Of a stretch of DNA of 64,000 nt, positions 1 to 9,320 are shown piece after piece. The translations under genes were made by a program, and so were the position numbers. Below the pieces are notes generated by a model. The model was not told where the DNA came from and did no database searches. It saw only the letters and a program-made list of their open reading frames with translations. Source of the DNA: Actomonas aquatica. Its GTDB lineage: Bacteria; Verrucomicrobiota; Verrucomicrobiia; Opitutales; Opitutaceae. Location: NCBI RefSeq assembly GCF_019679435.2, contig NZ_CP139781.1, forward strand, positions 5,328,001-5,392,000, given 5' to 3'. The first letter of the stretch is position 1. Each line of letters begins with the position of its first letter.

Positions 1-1015
1 CTACGGCCATGCCGAGGGCGATCCAGGCGATGTCTTGATTGGTGGCGAGGGCCGCCAGTGCCGCCACGGCACACGCAGGAGCTGCGATCAAGAGGGCGAA
101 ACGGTCGAGTCCACGGCGGTGCGGCCAACCGGCGACAGCGAGGCCGGCAAACAGAGCGACGATCGCGGCTCCGATGAAGGGCAGATGCAGATCCCCGTAA
201 TAGTTGTGCAGTGGGCGCAGGTAAAATTGCGGGTCGGCCAGCGCGTGGAGGTATTGGGCGCGGTCGCCTGCGGCGAGTTCGATGACGTTGTAACGCCATT
301 GGGCGAAACTAGCCCCGGTCAGTCCCAATTCCGTAAGGAGAGGGAGAGCCCCGCCGGCGATCGCAGTGAGCAGGCCGAGTCCCGCGCTTCGTTTCCAGTG
401 AGCGGGAGCCAACAGGATGCTGCGAAGCGCGAGCGCAAAACAGCCGGCGACGGCGACCAGATGGAAACTGATTTTGTTGACGCCACCGATCCAAAGGCAG
501 GCCGCGAGCAGCAGAATCAGGCGACCGGGGCGCACTGGGTTTTCAGCGCGGGTCAGCAGGGCCATGCAAGCGGTGGCGAGCGCCATGGTGATGACGCCCA
601 GCACATTGTGCCAGATGATGGTATGTTGCGCGGTGGTGAGCGCGGTGACGATCCATGCCCCGAGAATCGCGGCCGGGACGCCATAAGCGCGCCGGAGCAA
701 ACCGAAGAGCAGGCCACCACCGAGCAGCAGCAGCAGCAAGGCACCGTAGGTCATGCCCAGGTAGGTGCCGCCGAACAGCGTTTCGACTCCGCGGTTGATT
801 TCCAAAAAGCCCACCTGAATCGGGGTCACAAAGTCGACGTAGGCGGCTTGGCCATCGGCCAAACGACCCGCGGCGGCCATGACCAGGCCGTAGTCCATGA
901 AATCGCGCAGGTAATCGTGATTACGCAGCCAGGGAGCGATGGCGGTGAGCACCGCCAAGACGGAGGCACCGCAGAGCAGCCATTTGGACGAGGCGGAGGT
1001 TGAGGCGGTCGGCAT
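1..1015 (-). CDS. Polytopic membrane protein, GT39/ArnT-like (partial, 3' end outside window)
   Basis: The frame runs off the left edge without a stop, so only the first about 338 residues are visible; the start is the ATG read from 1015. The protein is strongly hydrophobic with an N-terminal membrane segment at about residues 12-30 and several more after residue 80. Near residues 45-80 it has the pattern DYGLVMAAAGRLADGQAAY followed by VDFVTP and a later LFGG. This resembles the first extracytoplasmic loop of PMT/ArnT-type glycosyltransferases (GT39), where a conserved acidic residue precedes 'G..pY.Df'. That assignment is inference from a motif; the catalytic C-terminal part is not present here. 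It is divergent from msrA, with a 126-bp shared upstream region. Confidence 0.7.
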   Translation of the reverse strand, partial: MPTASTSASSKWLLCGASVLAVLTAIAPWLRNHDYLRDFMDYGLVMAAAGRLADGQAAYVDFVTPIQVGFLEINRGVETLFGGTYLGMTYGALLLLLLGGGLLFGLLRRAYGVPAAILGAWIVTALTTAQHTIIWHNVLGVITMALATACMALLTRAENPVRPGRLILLLAACLWIGGVNKISFHLVAVAGCFALALRSILLAPAHWKRSAGLGLLTAIAGGALPLLTELGLTGASFAQWRYNVIELAAGDRAQYLHALADPQFYLRPLHNYYGDLHLPFIGAAIVALFAGLAVAGWPHRRGLDRFALLIAAPACAVAALAALATNQDIAWIALGMAV

Positions 1016-1141
1016 GAGCGTTGAGCAACGTGCGACCTTGGGCGGTCGGCGCTCACCGGCAAGGGGTTTCCCGCCACGACAGATCGATGCACGCGGTGGA
1101 AATTTGGGAATAGGCACGCATGTTGGCGGTTCCCAACGACC

Positions 1142-1717
1142 ATGATACGCCGCATTGCCCTTTTCCTCAGTTTTTTGGTTTCGCTCTCCTTTAGCCAAGC
1201 GGCGGAACCGCAAAAAGCCACGCTGGGCGCGGGTTGCTTCTGGTGCGTCGAGGCGATCTACGAGCAGTTACCGGGCGTGCTGGATGTCGTGTCAGGTTAC
1301 GCCGGCGGTCCGGAAAAGAACCCCACCTACAAGCAGGTCAGTGCTGGCCGCACGGGACACGCCGAGGTGGTGCAGATCACCTTCGATCCGGACCAGACGA
1401 GCTACCGCGAACTCATCGACTACTTTTGGGGCACGCACGATGTCACCGATCCCACCGGGGTGTGGCCCGACTTCGGCAAACAGTATCGCAGCATCATTCT
1501 GCCCCACAACGAAGCCCAGTTGGCTGAAGCGCGAGCGTCGCGCAACGAGGCTCGCGCGCGTTTCGACAAACCGGTGGCGACCGAGATCGTGATGCTGGAC
1601 ACGTTCTATCCGGCCGAGGACTACCATCAGGACTTTGTGCGGCTGAATCCGCTCCATCCCTACGTGAAAAGCATCGCGTTTAAGAAGCTCGATAAGCTCG
1701 GGCTCAAACGCCCCTGA
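1142..1717 (+). CDS. msrA: Peptide-methionine (S)-S-oxide reductase, secreted form
   Basis: MsrA reduces the S-epimer of methionine sulfoxide in proteins. The catalytic motif GCFWC is at about residues 31-35, and GHAEVVQ and YHQDF later in the chain are typical of the family. The 191-residue product starts with a basic and hydrophobic stretch ending near SQAAEP, consistent with a Sec signal peptide, so it probably acts outside the cytoplasm. The only cysteines are the two in GCFWC. There is no distal resolving cysteine, so recycling may use the adjacent cysteine or an external thioredoxin-like partner (inference). It is convergent with lepB, six bases apart. Confidence 0.93.
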   Translation: MIRRIALFLSFLVSLSFSQAAEPQKATLGAGCFWCVEAIYEQLPGVLDVVSGYAGGPEKNPTYKQVSAGRTGHAEVVQITFDPDQTSYRELIDYFWGTHDVTDPTGVWPDFGKQYRSIILPHNEAQLAEARASRNEARARFDKPVATEIVMLDTFYPAEDYHQDFVRLNPLHPYVKSIAFKKLDKLGLKRP

Positions 1718-1723
1718 CCCCTC

Positions 1724-2455
1724 CTAACGCAGCGGTTCCAGCCATCGCTGCCAGCGGGGCAGGTAGGTGTCGTTGATGTCCCATGACAGCAACACGCCCT
1801 TGGCTTGGCCCAGCACGTCGTTGCGGTCGGCAAAGCCAAAGCGACGCGAATCGGTGCTGTTGTCGCGGGAATCGCCCATGAGAAACAGTTTGCCGGGCGG
1901 CACGGTGACGGGACCCCAATCCTGACGGGCGACGCGTATCCGCAGACCCATGACGGCGTGTTCGGGCCTGTCGGGCAGGTGTTCTTCGGCAAAGTAGGCG
2001 TGAGGGCGCAATTCCTCGGCGATCATCGAGCCGTAGTCTGAGCCGGGTGCTTGATAGGTCACAGCTTCGCCGTTCAGGTAGAGTTGCTGTCCGTGCATCG
2101 CGAGGGTGTCGCCGGGGATGCCGATCACGCGTTTGACCAAGCGAGTGCGTTCCGCGGCGGGCGACAGCACGACGATGATGTCGCCGCGCTTCGGATCAGC
2201 TCGGTGTTGCAACGACCACGGGGTGAGCGGGACGCGGAGGTCGTAGGCGAGTTTATCCACCCAGACCACGTCGCCTTCCAGGATGGTCGGATTCATGGAG
2301 CCGGTCGGCACCGGACTGTAGTCGATCACCGAGGAGCGCAACGGCACCCAGACGAAACAGAAAAACAGCACGTAGCCGCGCCACGCGCGCCATTGGTGCT
2401 GCAGGTAGGGGCGGACGCGATCGCGCCAGAGCTGAGCGGCGGAGGAAGGGTGCAT
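1724..2455 (-). CDS. lepB: Signal peptidase I
   Basis: This membrane-bound serine protease removes Sec and Tat signal peptides on the outer face of the inner membrane. The 243-residue form starting at 2455 (MHPSSAAQLW) has one N-terminal membrane segment at about residues 27-45. The catalytic serine box PTGSMNPTI follows (Ser53), then the lysine box LVKRVIGIPGD (Lys108) and the box E motif GDSRDNSTDSR near the C-terminus. An upstream in-frame extension exists, but it overlaps the divergent flavoprotein region and has no family similarity, so I chose the internal ATG. It is smaller than the E. coli enzyme (324 aa), as in many bacteria with a single membrane segment. Confidence 0.93.
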   Translation of the reverse strand: MHPSSAAQLWRDRVRPYLQHQWRAWRGYVLFFCFVWVPLRSSVIDYSPVPTGSMNPTILEGDVVWVDKLAYDLRVPLTPWSLQHRADPKRGDIIVVLSPAAERTRLVKRVIGIPGDTLAMHGQQLYLNGEAVTYQAPGSDYGSMIAEELRPHAYFAEEHLPDRPEHAVMGLRIRVARQDWGPVTVPPGKLFLMGDSRDNSTDSRRFGFADRNDVLGQAKGVLLSWDINDTYLPRWQRWLEPLR

Positions 2456-2548
2456 GGGACCAGAACACTGCTTTACGAACAATAGTTGCAGCCGACTTCG
2501 CGGGTTTTGCCCCTTGCTGGCCGGGAGCCGGGCTTCACCTTCGCGCCC

Positions 2549-3112
2549 ATGGGAAACGTGCTCGTGCTTTACGCCTCCGCGACCGGTAACACCGCCAAGA
2601 TGGCCGAACAGGTGGCGGCGGGGGCGCGTCGAATCGATGGGATCGAAGTGCGGGTGCGCGACGTTAGTGCTGCGACTCTGGAGGACGTGCAATGGTGCGA
2701 CGGCCTCGCCCTCGGGGCGCCGACCAACATGGGCACGGTGCCCTGGGAGATGAAGAAGTTCTGGGATGTGACCATGCAGTCAGCCTGGGCCGACATCGAC
2801 GGCCGCATCGGTTGTGCCTTCGCCACGCAGGGCGGTTGGGGTGGCGGCGCGGAACTGACCTGCCAGACGCTCAACACCATCATGATGAACTTCGGTTTCC
2901 TCGTCTTCGGCGTGACTGACTACGTGGCCCAAGGATTCACGCTGCACTACGGCGCCACGGTGGCGGGTGAACCGCGGGCGGACCGCGAAGTCGAAGCCTG
3001 TCAGCGGCTCGGCCAACGTCTGGCCGAGTGGGTGGCGGTGTATCGGGATGGTCGCCAGGACCAGCACCCGCTCACGTCGGGTCGGACTCGCTTTCCGTGG
3101 CCGCGGGATTAA
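2549..3112 (+). CDS. WrbA/flavodoxin-like NAD(P)H:quinone oxidoreductase
   Basis: The product is a 187-residue flavodoxin-fold protein that probably binds FMN and reduces quinones or similar acceptors. The phosphate-binding loop is at the N-terminus (LYASATGNTAKMAE, residues about 6-19). The GAPTNMGTVPWEMKKFWD segment and the GGWGGGAE segment correspond to the FMN-contacting loops of WrbA-type proteins. The start MGNVLVLY is chosen because flavodoxin folds begin with this first strand; a longer frame from 2486 adds an unrelated leader. The last 41 bases overlap the 3' end of the convergent methyltransferase gene. Confidence 0.85.
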   Translation: MGNVLVLYASATGNTAKMAEQVAAGARRIDGIEVRVRDVSAATLEDVQWCDGLALGAPTNMGTVPWEMKKFWDVTMQSAWADIDGRIGCAFATQGGWGGGAELTCQTLNTIMMNFGFLVFGVTDYVAQGFTLHYGATVAGEPRADREVEACQRLGQRLAEWVAVYRDGRQDQHPLTSGRTRFPWPRD

Positions 3113-3875
3113 GCGCGGGTTTCCACGTCTGGTAGTAGAGCGAAAAATCGACCGCGTGATCGAGCTCCTCGGCTCCGACCTTGGCGCCGTCATGGCCCTG
3201 GAGCACGCGGGTGTTGGCAAAGCCCAGCTTCTCCAAGACCCGCACCTGGTGGGCGGGACGGATGTAGATGTGGCGCACGTCTTCATCGTCGCCGTAGACG
3301 CCATCCCAGAACATCGCTTCGGGCTGAGTGGCGAGCTCGGCCCACGGCGGGTTGCGCGACTGGATGCCAGCCCAGCGGCTGGCGGTCAGCTCAGGCTGGT
3401 CGGCGTGGTAGGTCGTCGGGATCGCCTGCAGGTTGTGAGAGGAGAACATCAGCATGCCGCCGGGGCGCAGCACCCGTTGGATCTCGCGTAGACAGCGCTC
3501 ACGATCGGCCAGCGACAGGCAGTCGAGACCGTTGAAACTGAAGAGCACAAAATCGAACGACTCGTCTGCCCACCGGCTGAGGTTGGCCCCGTCGCCGACC
3601 TCGATGCTCCATCCCTTGCCGTCGATCGCCGTGGCGAAGGTCTTGCGGCAATAGGTTACCATGCCCGGTGCGATGTCGATGCCGGTGTAGGTGCCGCACA
3701 GCGGGGCGAGGAAGCGTGTGGTGCGGCCGGCGCCGATGCCCAAGTCGAGCAGATCGGGGTCGCCCTCGTGGCGCATGAGGGCGCGGAGGAATTCTCCCTC
3801 GGCGAATTCGAGGCGGTCGAAGTCGAACTGACGCACGATGTGCGGACGACTGTAGATCTCGGCAAAGGACTCCAT
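3072..3875 (-). CDS. Class I SAM-dependent methyltransferase
   Basis: The product has 267 residues with the Rossmann motif I as DLGIGAGRTT at about residues 43-52 and an acidic motif GIDIAPGM after the second strand. A DFVLFSFNGLDCL segment and VLRPGGMLMFSSHN (motif post-III) follow. The small-molecule methyltransferase domain spans about residues 35-170. The C-terminal part (DVRHIYIRPAHQVRVLEKLGF) resembles a substrate-side extension of unknown specificity. The target is not evident from neighbours. It overlaps the flavoprotein gene by 41 bp at the 3' ends and is divergent from the sugar symporter. Confidence 0.85.
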   Translation of the reverse strand: MESFAEIYSRPHIVRQFDFDRLEFAEGEFLRALMRHEGDPDLLDLGIGAGRTTRFLAPLCGTYTGIDIAPGMVTYCRKTFATAIDGKGWSIEVGDGANLSRWADESFDFVLFSFNGLDCLSLADRERCLREIQRVLRPGGMLMFSSHNLQAIPTTYHADQPELTASRWAGIQSRNPPWAELATQPEAMFWDGVYGDDEDVRHIYIRPAHQVRVLEKLGFANTRVLQGHDGAKVGAEELDHAVDFSLYYQTWKPALNPAATESESDPT

Positions 3876-3907
3876 CGCCGAGCATGGAGGCGGCGGCGGC
3901 GGGGAAG

Positions 3908-3929
3908 GTCCACCGTGTTTATCGTGGAC
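3908..3929. promoter_or_regulatory. Inverted repeat in divergent promoter region (possible operator)
   Basis: GTCCAC and GTGGAC half-sites are separated by 10 bases, in the 110-bp region between the methyltransferase and the divergent GPH symporter. Dimeric repressor sites often look like this, but no regulator is encoded nearby, so the role is a guess. Confidence 0.25.
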
Positions 3930-3985
3930 TAAGCGGAGCTAAACTTCGCCCTTGTTCGATTGGATGCCGCTCCTACGGTCGCGCC

Positions 3986-5392
3986 ATGCCCCATACCCCC
4001 AGTTCGCCAGCGAAGGGCGATCGTCTGTCGTTTAAGGAAAACCTTGGCTTCGGCCTCGGCGACATGGCGTCGAACTTCTTCTTCCAGACCTTCGGCATCT
4101 TCCTGCTGTATTACTACACGGATGTGTTCGGGATCGAACCGGCGGCAGCGGCGGCCATGTTCTTCCTCACGCGGTTGGTCGATGCTTTCACGGATCCGGC
4201 GATGGGCGCGCTGGCTGATCGCACCCAGACACGTTGGGGGAAATACCGTCCCTACCTGCTGTGGATGGCTATCCCGTATGGAATATGTGGATACTTGATC
4301 TTTGCCAATCCGTCCCTCGAAGGCGCGAGCAAACTGGTTTATGCCTATATCACCTACTCGGCGATGATGCTCATCTACACGGCCATCAACGTGCCGTATT
4401 GCTCGCTCATGGGCGTATTGAGCCCGTCCTCGCGGGCCCGCACCGTCGCTTCAAACTTCCGTTTTGTCTGCGCGTTTGGCGGCGGGTTTCTCATCTCACT
4501 CTTTGTGCGTCCACTGGTGGAGGGTCTGGGCGGCGGCGATGAGATCCGTGGTTTTCAACTTACCATGGCGCTGTTTGCGGTGGTTTCCATCGTGCTGTTT
4601 TTGATCACTTTCGCCACGACGCGGGAGCGGGTGCAGCCGCCGGTTAACCAGCAACACAACCTTAAAGAGGAGTTGGTGGAGCTGTTCCGCAACAAGCCGT
4701 GGATCATGCTGTTTTACGGGGCGGTGGCTTCGACCACGTTTCTGGTCATGCGCGATTCCGTCACCATCCACTACTTCAAGTATGTGGTGGGCGTAAGCGA
4801 CGAGAAGTATTGGTGGATCTTCGACCAAGCTTCGCTGTTTCTGGGCGCGGCCAAGCTTTCGAATGTGGCCGGGATCATCTGTATCGGATTCTTCCTGCGC
4901 AATTTTGATAAGAAGCCGCTCGCGGTGACGCTCTGTGTCGTCACGGCGCTGAGTGTGGCGGCCTTCTATTTCATTCCGGCCGATCAGTTCGCGCTGATGG
5001 TGGTGGTGAACACGATCGGCACCTTTGTCTACGGGCCTACGGCGGCGATCATTTGGTCGATGTATGGCGACGTGGCGGCGTATGGAGAATACAAGTTCGG
5101 CCGCCGGTCCACGGGGTTGATCCACTCGGCGTCACTCTTTTCGCTTAAGACCGGGAGCATGATTGCGGGCACCTTGGCCAGTGCGTTGCTCGCCTACTTT
5201 GGGTTCGTGGCCAACGAATTGCAGACCGAGCGCTCCATTCTCGGTATCACGCTCATGTTCTCGCTGATCCCGGCGGTATTCGCGCTGATCAAAGCGTGGG
5301 CGATTTGGGCGTATCCGCTCGATGCGGCGCGGATGGCGGAGATCGAGACGGCGCTGGCTGAGCGTAAGGCGGCGGAGACATCGTCGGCGTAA
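3986..5392 (+). CDS. GPH-family (MelB-like) sugar:cation symporter, MFS
   Basis: The 468-residue product has about 12 membrane segments. Its N-terminus (SFKENLGFGLGDMASN, then FLLYYYTDVFG) is characteristic of the glycoside-pentoside-hexuronide:cation symporter family. The DPAMGALADRT segment with WGKYRPYLLW is the conserved loop 2-3 motif carrying the aspartate of the cation site and the R..P loop. It probably imports an oligosaccharide or glycoside with Na+ or H+. A secreted alpha-L-rhamnosidase is encoded about 1.5 kb downstream on the other strand, so a plant- or algal-sugar substrate is plausible but not shown. I chose the ATG at 3986 because the longer frame from 3884 adds a non-conserved leader. 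Confidence 0.88.
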   Translation: MPHTPSSPAKGDRLSFKENLGFGLGDMASNFFFQTFGIFLLYYYTDVFGIEPAAAAAMFFLTRLVDAFTDPAMGALADRTQTRWGKYRPYLLWMAIPYGICGYLIFANPSLEGASKLVYAYITYSAMMLIYTAINVPYCSLMGVLSPSSRARTVASNFRFVCAFGGGFLISLFVRPLVEGLGGGDEIRGFQLTMALFAVVSIVLFLITFATTRERVQPPVNQQHNLKEELVELFRNKPWIMLFYGAVASTTFLVMRDSVTIHYFKYVVGVSDEKYWWIFDQASLFLGAAKLSNVAGIICIGFFLRNFDKKPLAVTLCVVTALSVAAFYFIPADQFALMVVVNTIGTFVYGPTAAIIWSMYGDVAAYGEYKFGRRSTGLIHSASLFSLKTGSMIAGTLASALLAYFGFVANELQTERSILGITLMFSLIPAVFALIKAWAIWAYPLDAARMAEIETALAERKAAETSSA

Positions 5393-5414
5393 CCACGATC
5401 CCGATACAACGAAG

Positions 5415-5448
5415 CCGAGGCAGGGATGCCTCGGCCACGGGGGGGGGG
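5415..5448. other. Hairpin plus 10-base G run between convergent genes
   Basis: A perfect 8-bp stem (CCGAGGCA / TGCCTCGG, 4-base loop) is followed by ten consecutive G at 5439-5448. It lies between the symporter and the convergent YchJ-like gene. There is no T tract, so it is a weak terminator candidate, or a fragment of a dispersed palindromic repeat. Confidence 0.4.
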
Positions 5449-5469
5449 AATTCGCTCAGGTGCGGCGGT

Positions 5470-5985
5470 TTATTTGCCGCAGCACTTTTTGTATTTTTTG
5501 CCGGAGCCGCAGGGGCAGGGGTCGTTGCGCCCGACTTTCTGGGTGTTTACCACCGGAGCGGGACCTTCGCGCAGCGGGCGAGTGAAGATCCAGTGGCCGT
5601 CGGTCAGCTTAAACTCGGACTTTTCGTGCATCACGCCGGTCTGGCCGCGCTCTTCGAAGTGGGCGGAGAAATCGACATGGGAGATGCCGGGGCGCACGTC
5701 GGGTTCGTGGCTGTGGACCTCAAGCTTGGTCCACTTGATGTGATTGCCGTATTCCTCCTCGGTGTAGGGCGTGCCGGCGGTCTCGGCGTAGGTGCGGTGC
5801 AGGTAGGGGAAGTCGTGCACGACGTGGGCGGTGTAGCGGGAGCGCATCATCTCCTCGGCCGTGGCGGCTGGACGCAGCCCCTTGAGCAGAGGCTCGCAGC
5901 ATTCGGCATAGGTCTTGCCCGAGCAGCAAGGGCACGGGTCGGCGGACGTGAGAGTGGGAGGTGTGACGACGGAGGAATCGCTCAT
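5470..5985 (-). CDS. YchJ-family protein with two SEC-C zinc motifs
   Basis: The 171-residue product has a SEC-C-type motif at each end. The N-terminal one is [13 protein letters not shown] at about residues 17-29 and the C-terminal one is [13 protein letters not shown] just before the stop. The middle ([21 protein letters not shown]) matches the NTF2-like core of the YchJ/UPF0225 family. SEC-C motifs bind zinc and in SecA contact SecB and the ribosome; the role of YchJ proteins is not well established. The start at 5985 is chosen over a longer frame because that frame enters the divergent sulfurtransferase promoter. It is divergent from that gene by 79 bp. Confidence 0.85.
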   Translation of the reverse strand: MSDSSVVTPPTLTSADPCPCCSGKTYAECCEPLLKGLRPAATAEEMMRSRYTAHVVHDFPYLHRTYAETAGTPYTEEEYGNHIKWTKLEVHSHEPDVRPGISHVDFSAHFEERGQTGVMHEKSEFKLTDGHWIFTRPLREGPAPVVNTQKVGRNDPCPCGSGKKYKKCCGK

Positions 5986-6064
5986 GGGGCGGAAGATGGG
6001 CGGTTGAAGTGGAGTTTGGCGAGTCTGGGTTGGCGTTGATCTCGGCTTCCCGCAAGGTGGGCCC

Positions 6065-6892
6065 ATGCTCATCAGCACCTCAGCCTTGGAAACGCGTCTC
6101 TCCGATAGCTCAGTCGTGATTTTCGACTGTCGCCATGATCTCGGCGATCCGGCCGCGGGTCGGGCGATGTTTGATGCGGGCCACATTCCCGGGGCGCAGT
6201 TTGCCGGGGTCGACACCGTGCTGGCCGGAGCGCTTACGGGGTCCAATGGCCGGCATCCGTTGCCGTCGGCGGAGGCGTTTGTGGCGTTTTTGGAGCAGGC
6301 GGGGGTGACGGCCGATACGCTGGTGGTCGGTTACGACCAGGTAGGGGGGCAATACGCTGCCCGACTGTGGTGGATGCTGCGGTGGATCGGGCATCCGCAG
6401 GCGGCGGTGCTGGACGGCGGTTGGAACCGCTGGACGGCCGAGGGTCGTGCCACGTCGACGGACGATCGGGCTGCGACGCCCGGGCGGGTCGCCGCGGCCG
6501 TAGACGATGCTCTGTGGGTCGACGCCGACATGGTCGCGGGGGGCGGCGGGCTGGTAGTCGATGCGCGGGCGCCGGAGCGCTACCGCGGAGAGGTGGAGCC
6601 CATCGATCCGGTGGCGGGGCACATTCCCGGGGCGGTGAATCGTTTTTTTAAGACCAACCTGCGCGACGATCTGACCTTCCGTGATCCGGCGGAGCTGCGA
6701 GCGGAGTGGTTGGCGCTGCTCGACGGTCGCGAGCCGAGCGAGGTGATTCACCAATGCGGTTCGGGCATCTCGGCCTGCGCGAATCTGTTGGCCATGGAGG
6801 TGGCGGGGCTGACCGGCTCCCGGCTTTACGTGGGCTCGTGGAGCGAGTGGGTGGCGGATCCTTTGCGGCCCGTGGGCACGATCAAAGGTTGA
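6065..6892 (+). CDS. sseA: Thiosulfate/3-mercaptopyruvate sulfurtransferase (tandem rhodanese)
   Basis: The 275-residue product has two rhodanese domains. The N-terminal one is inactive-type and begins with a [10 protein letters not shown] strand. The C-terminal one carries the active-site loop QCGSGISAC at about residues 231-239, whose cysteine would form the persulfide. The CGSGxxA loop is closer to mercaptopyruvate sulfurtransferases than to the CRxGxx loop of thiosulfate rhodaneses. Substrate choice cannot be settled from sequence alone. A conserved linker (HIPGAV with R and K nearby) is present. The gene overlaps the convergent rhamnosidase by 11 bp at the 3' ends. Confidence 0.88.
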   Translation: MLISTSALETRLSDSSVVIFDCRHDLGDPAAGRAMFDAGHIPGAQFAGVDTVLAGALTGSNGRHPLPSAEAFVAFLEQAGVTADTLVVGYDQVGGQYAARLWWMLRWIGHPQAAVLDGGWNRWTAEGRATSTDDRAATPGRVAAAVDDALWVDADMVAGGGGLVVDARAPERYRGEVEPIDPVAGHIPGAVNRFFKTNLRDDLTFRDPAELRAEWLALLDGREPSEVIHQCGSGISACANLLAMEVAGLTGSRLYVGSWSEWVADPLRPVGTIKG

Positions 6893-9314
6893 TCTGCTGT
6901 TCGCCGGGACGGAGGTCGACGGTCTGGCCGCGCCATTCGAAGCGGCCGTGCAGTCCGGCCGGCAGGATGATGCGGGCGCGCAGGCCGTGGGCACCGACGC
7001 GTTCGTAGGCGACCTCGATGTCGCCGCGTGGGTGCGGCACCTTGCCGGCGGCGTGCGGGAGAGCGCCGAGGTGAGGCGCGATGCGCACCGAGGCAAAGCC
7101 GGGTTCGGCAGGCGTGATGCCGAGCACGGTGTTGAGCAGGCCGAGCATGGGATGGGCGCCCCAGGCATGGGAGTCGGAACGCGAGTCAGGCCCGGGGCGC
7201 TCGGGCACGGTGGTGAGGCCCTGCGCGAGGACGTCGTGCCACGGTTCGAGTTGATCGAGGTAGCGGTCGCCAAGCCCGACGCGGGCGAGGGCGGCGTGGG
7301 AGTAGAAGCTGAAGTAGAAGGTCGCCTGAGCGAGGTCGTCTTCGGCCAGCATGCGCTCGGCAACGGCTTTGAGGCGCGGATCGGAAGCGTCGCCGGTGAG
7401 GATGTAGTAGCTGTTGGCGTGTTGGCTGAAGGTCTGGTGCTCGGGGGTGTCGGCGATGAGTCCGCGGGCCTCGTTCCAGCAAGTGGTTTCAACCCAGGCC
7501 CGAAGGGCGGCGGCGCGCTCGCGGCAGCTAGCGGCGTCGTGCTCGAAGCCAAACGCCGCGAAGAGCTCGGCGGCCTGTTGCAGGGTGTAGACGTGTTGGA
7601 GATCGATGATGGCGGAGGTGCCGCGGCCATCGCGCGGCGGCACGCCACCGAGGCCGGTGACGGCGTCGCGACCCCAGGCCGGAATCCAATCGATGTAGTT
7701 CCACCATTGGCGGCCGGTGTAGCTGCCGGTGGCCGGGTCGCTGTGTTCGGCGAAGTAGCGCAGCACCTCGCGCACGCCGCCGAGACGAGCGCGGACAAAG
7801 GCGTCGTCCTGTCGCAGCATCCAATAGTCATGAACCATGCTGACCCAGACGAGGGAGTAGGGCGGGATGATTTGGATGCCGGAGTCGGGCCACCGCGAGG
7901 CGGTGAGACCGTTGGGATCGCGGCTGTTGTCGAAGGCTTCGATGGCCTTGCGCATGAGGCGGTCGTCGCCATCGATCCAGAGGCTGACCAAAGCTTCGAT
8001 GCGGGTGTCGCCAACGTAACTGAGTTGTTCGTAGTAGGCGCTGTCGGTGAAAATCTCGTGGGTGCCGGTGCGCATGGTGCGCCAGGCGATGTCCCAGATC
8101 TGTGCGAGTTCGTCGTCCGGGCTGAGGAAGGCGGCGTGCTCACGCAGTGGATACGCGGTGAACTCGGCAGTGAGGTCGTTCAGCGTCAGAGCGTCGTCGC
8201 CGGTCTCGATGTCGAGCTGCAGGTAACGCCAGGTGCGCCATCGCAGCGGGCGGAAGGTGCGGTCGGCCGCGCCGTCGGGATGGTAGATGTCGAAGAAGCC
8301 GCGCAGGTGTTTGCCCTCGATCGCGTTGCGGTCGCCTTTGACGGTGGAGCTGGGGTGGTCCTCGCCCTCGTAAAGCGACTCGGCGTAGGTGAGTCGCACC
8401 TGGCTGTCGGCGCCGCCGCTTACGTTCAGTTGCGGGTAGCCGGTGGTGTGCTCCCCTTGATCGAGCAGCACGGTCGCCGTGGTGTGAGGTGGCACGGTGA
8501 GCGGGGCGTCGCCACGCAGGAAGGCGTCGGAGGTGTCCACGCCGGTAGTGCGGCGCACGGTCTGCAGCCGTAGGGGGCGGGATTCCATGAGCGGAATCTG
8601 GCGGGGGACAAGCAGCCAGACGCCGTGCGTGCTGATGCCGCGGGGCTTGCCGTGGTGCAGCGTTTGAGCCGGTGTCCATGCGGAGTCGTCGAAGGTGGGA
8701 TCGGCCCAACCCCAGGGGTAGCGGGAGGCGTCCACTTCGTCGCCGGGGCCCACCACGATGTAAGTCCAGAGATGAGCGCCCATGTCACCAAGCGGTGAAT
8801 ACGCGGGGTTGGTGAAGGTCGTCCAACTGGCGTCGGTATTGGCGATGGCCTCCGTTTCGCCGTCGCCCTGGAGAATAAAAGCGGTGCGGCCGCTCTGCTG
8901 GGCGATCGGGGCGTGTTCGCCGAAGTTCCAAACCTGCGCGGCGAGCACGTTGGGACCGGCCTGCAGGAAGGGGGCGAGGTCGAGTGAATCAAAGCGCCAG
9001 TGTCGCAGTTCGCCGCGGGCAGGACCGATGTGCACGGGAGTGCCGTTGACGAAGATACGGTAACGGTTGTCGGCCGAAATATGGACGACAAAGCGCTCGG
9101 GCGCTGCGGGCAGGTCGATGTGCTTGCGAAAATGATACACGCCGTAGGCGCGGGCGGGGGCATCGGCGGGGGCAATCCACTGGGCAGACCAGGTTTGCTC
9201 CAACAGCTCCGGGGGAACGGGGGCCGTGCTGACGCGGGGAGCGGGTTGGCCGGTCAGGAGGGTGGGGCTGATGGCCAGAAGCAGGGCAGCGGCGAGTCGG
9301 GGCAGGAGGGGCAT
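6882..9314 (-). CDS. Secreted GH78 alpha-L-rhamnosidase
   Basis: The 810-residue product releases terminal alpha-L-rhamnose from glycosides or polysaccharides. A Sec signal peptide (LAAALLLAISPTLLTG) is followed by N-terminal beta-sandwich modules in which WSAQWIAP and YHFRKHIDLP are typical of GH78. The (alpha/alpha)6 catalytic domain spans about residues 400-720 (YYEQLSYVGDTRIEALVSLW and later HAWGAHPM). A C-terminal Ig-like segment ends with the GEQQINL tail. The start at 9314 gives the signal peptide; the longer frame from 9482 is antisense to nothing useful and overlaps the upstream gene. It is probably cotranscribed with the 140-residue gene 43 bp upstream. Confidence 0.88.
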   Translation of the reverse strand: MPLLPRLAAALLLAISPTLLTGQPAPRVSTAPVPPELLEQTWSAQWIAPADAPARAYGVYHFRKHIDLPAAPERFVVHISADNRYRIFVNGTPVHIGPARGELRHWRFDSLDLAPFLQAGPNVLAAQVWNFGEHAPIAQQSGRTAFILQGDGETEAIANTDASWTTFTNPAYSPLGDMGAHLWTYIVVGPGDEVDASRYPWGWADPTFDDSAWTPAQTLHHGKPRGISTHGVWLLVPRQIPLMESRPLRLQTVRRTTGVDTSDAFLRGDAPLTVPPHTTATVLLDQGEHTTGYPQLNVSGGADSQVRLTYAESLYEGEDHPSSTVKGDRNAIEGKHLRGFFDIYHPDGAADRTFRPLRWRTWRYLQLDIETGDDALTLNDLTAEFTAYPLREHAAFLSPDDELAQIWDIAWRTMRTGTHEIFTDSAYYEQLSYVGDTRIEALVSLWIDGDDRLMRKAIEAFDNSRDPNGLTASRWPDSGIQIIPPYSLVWVSMVHDYWMLRQDDAFVRARLGGVREVLRYFAEHSDPATGSYTGRQWWNYIDWIPAWGRDAVTGLGGVPPRDGRGTSAIIDLQHVYTLQQAAELFAAFGFEHDAASCRERAAALRAWVETTCWNEARGLIADTPEHQTFSQHANSYYILTGDASDPRLKAVAERMLAEDDLAQATFYFSFYSHAALARVGLGDRYLDQLEPWHDVLAQGLTTVPERPGPDSRSDSHAWGAHPMLGLLNTVLGITPAEPGFASVRIAPHLGALPHAAGKVPHPRGDIEVAYERVGAHGLRARIILPAGLHGRFEWRGQTVDLRPGEQQINL

Positions 9315-9320
9315 AAGCGC

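Noticed and set aside
6948-8573. Long plus-strand open frame (541 codons) opposite the rhamnosidase gene
   Set aside because: It is glycine/valine/alanine/glutamate-rich shadow sequence typical of GC-rich DNA antisense to a real gene; the GH78 frame explains the region.
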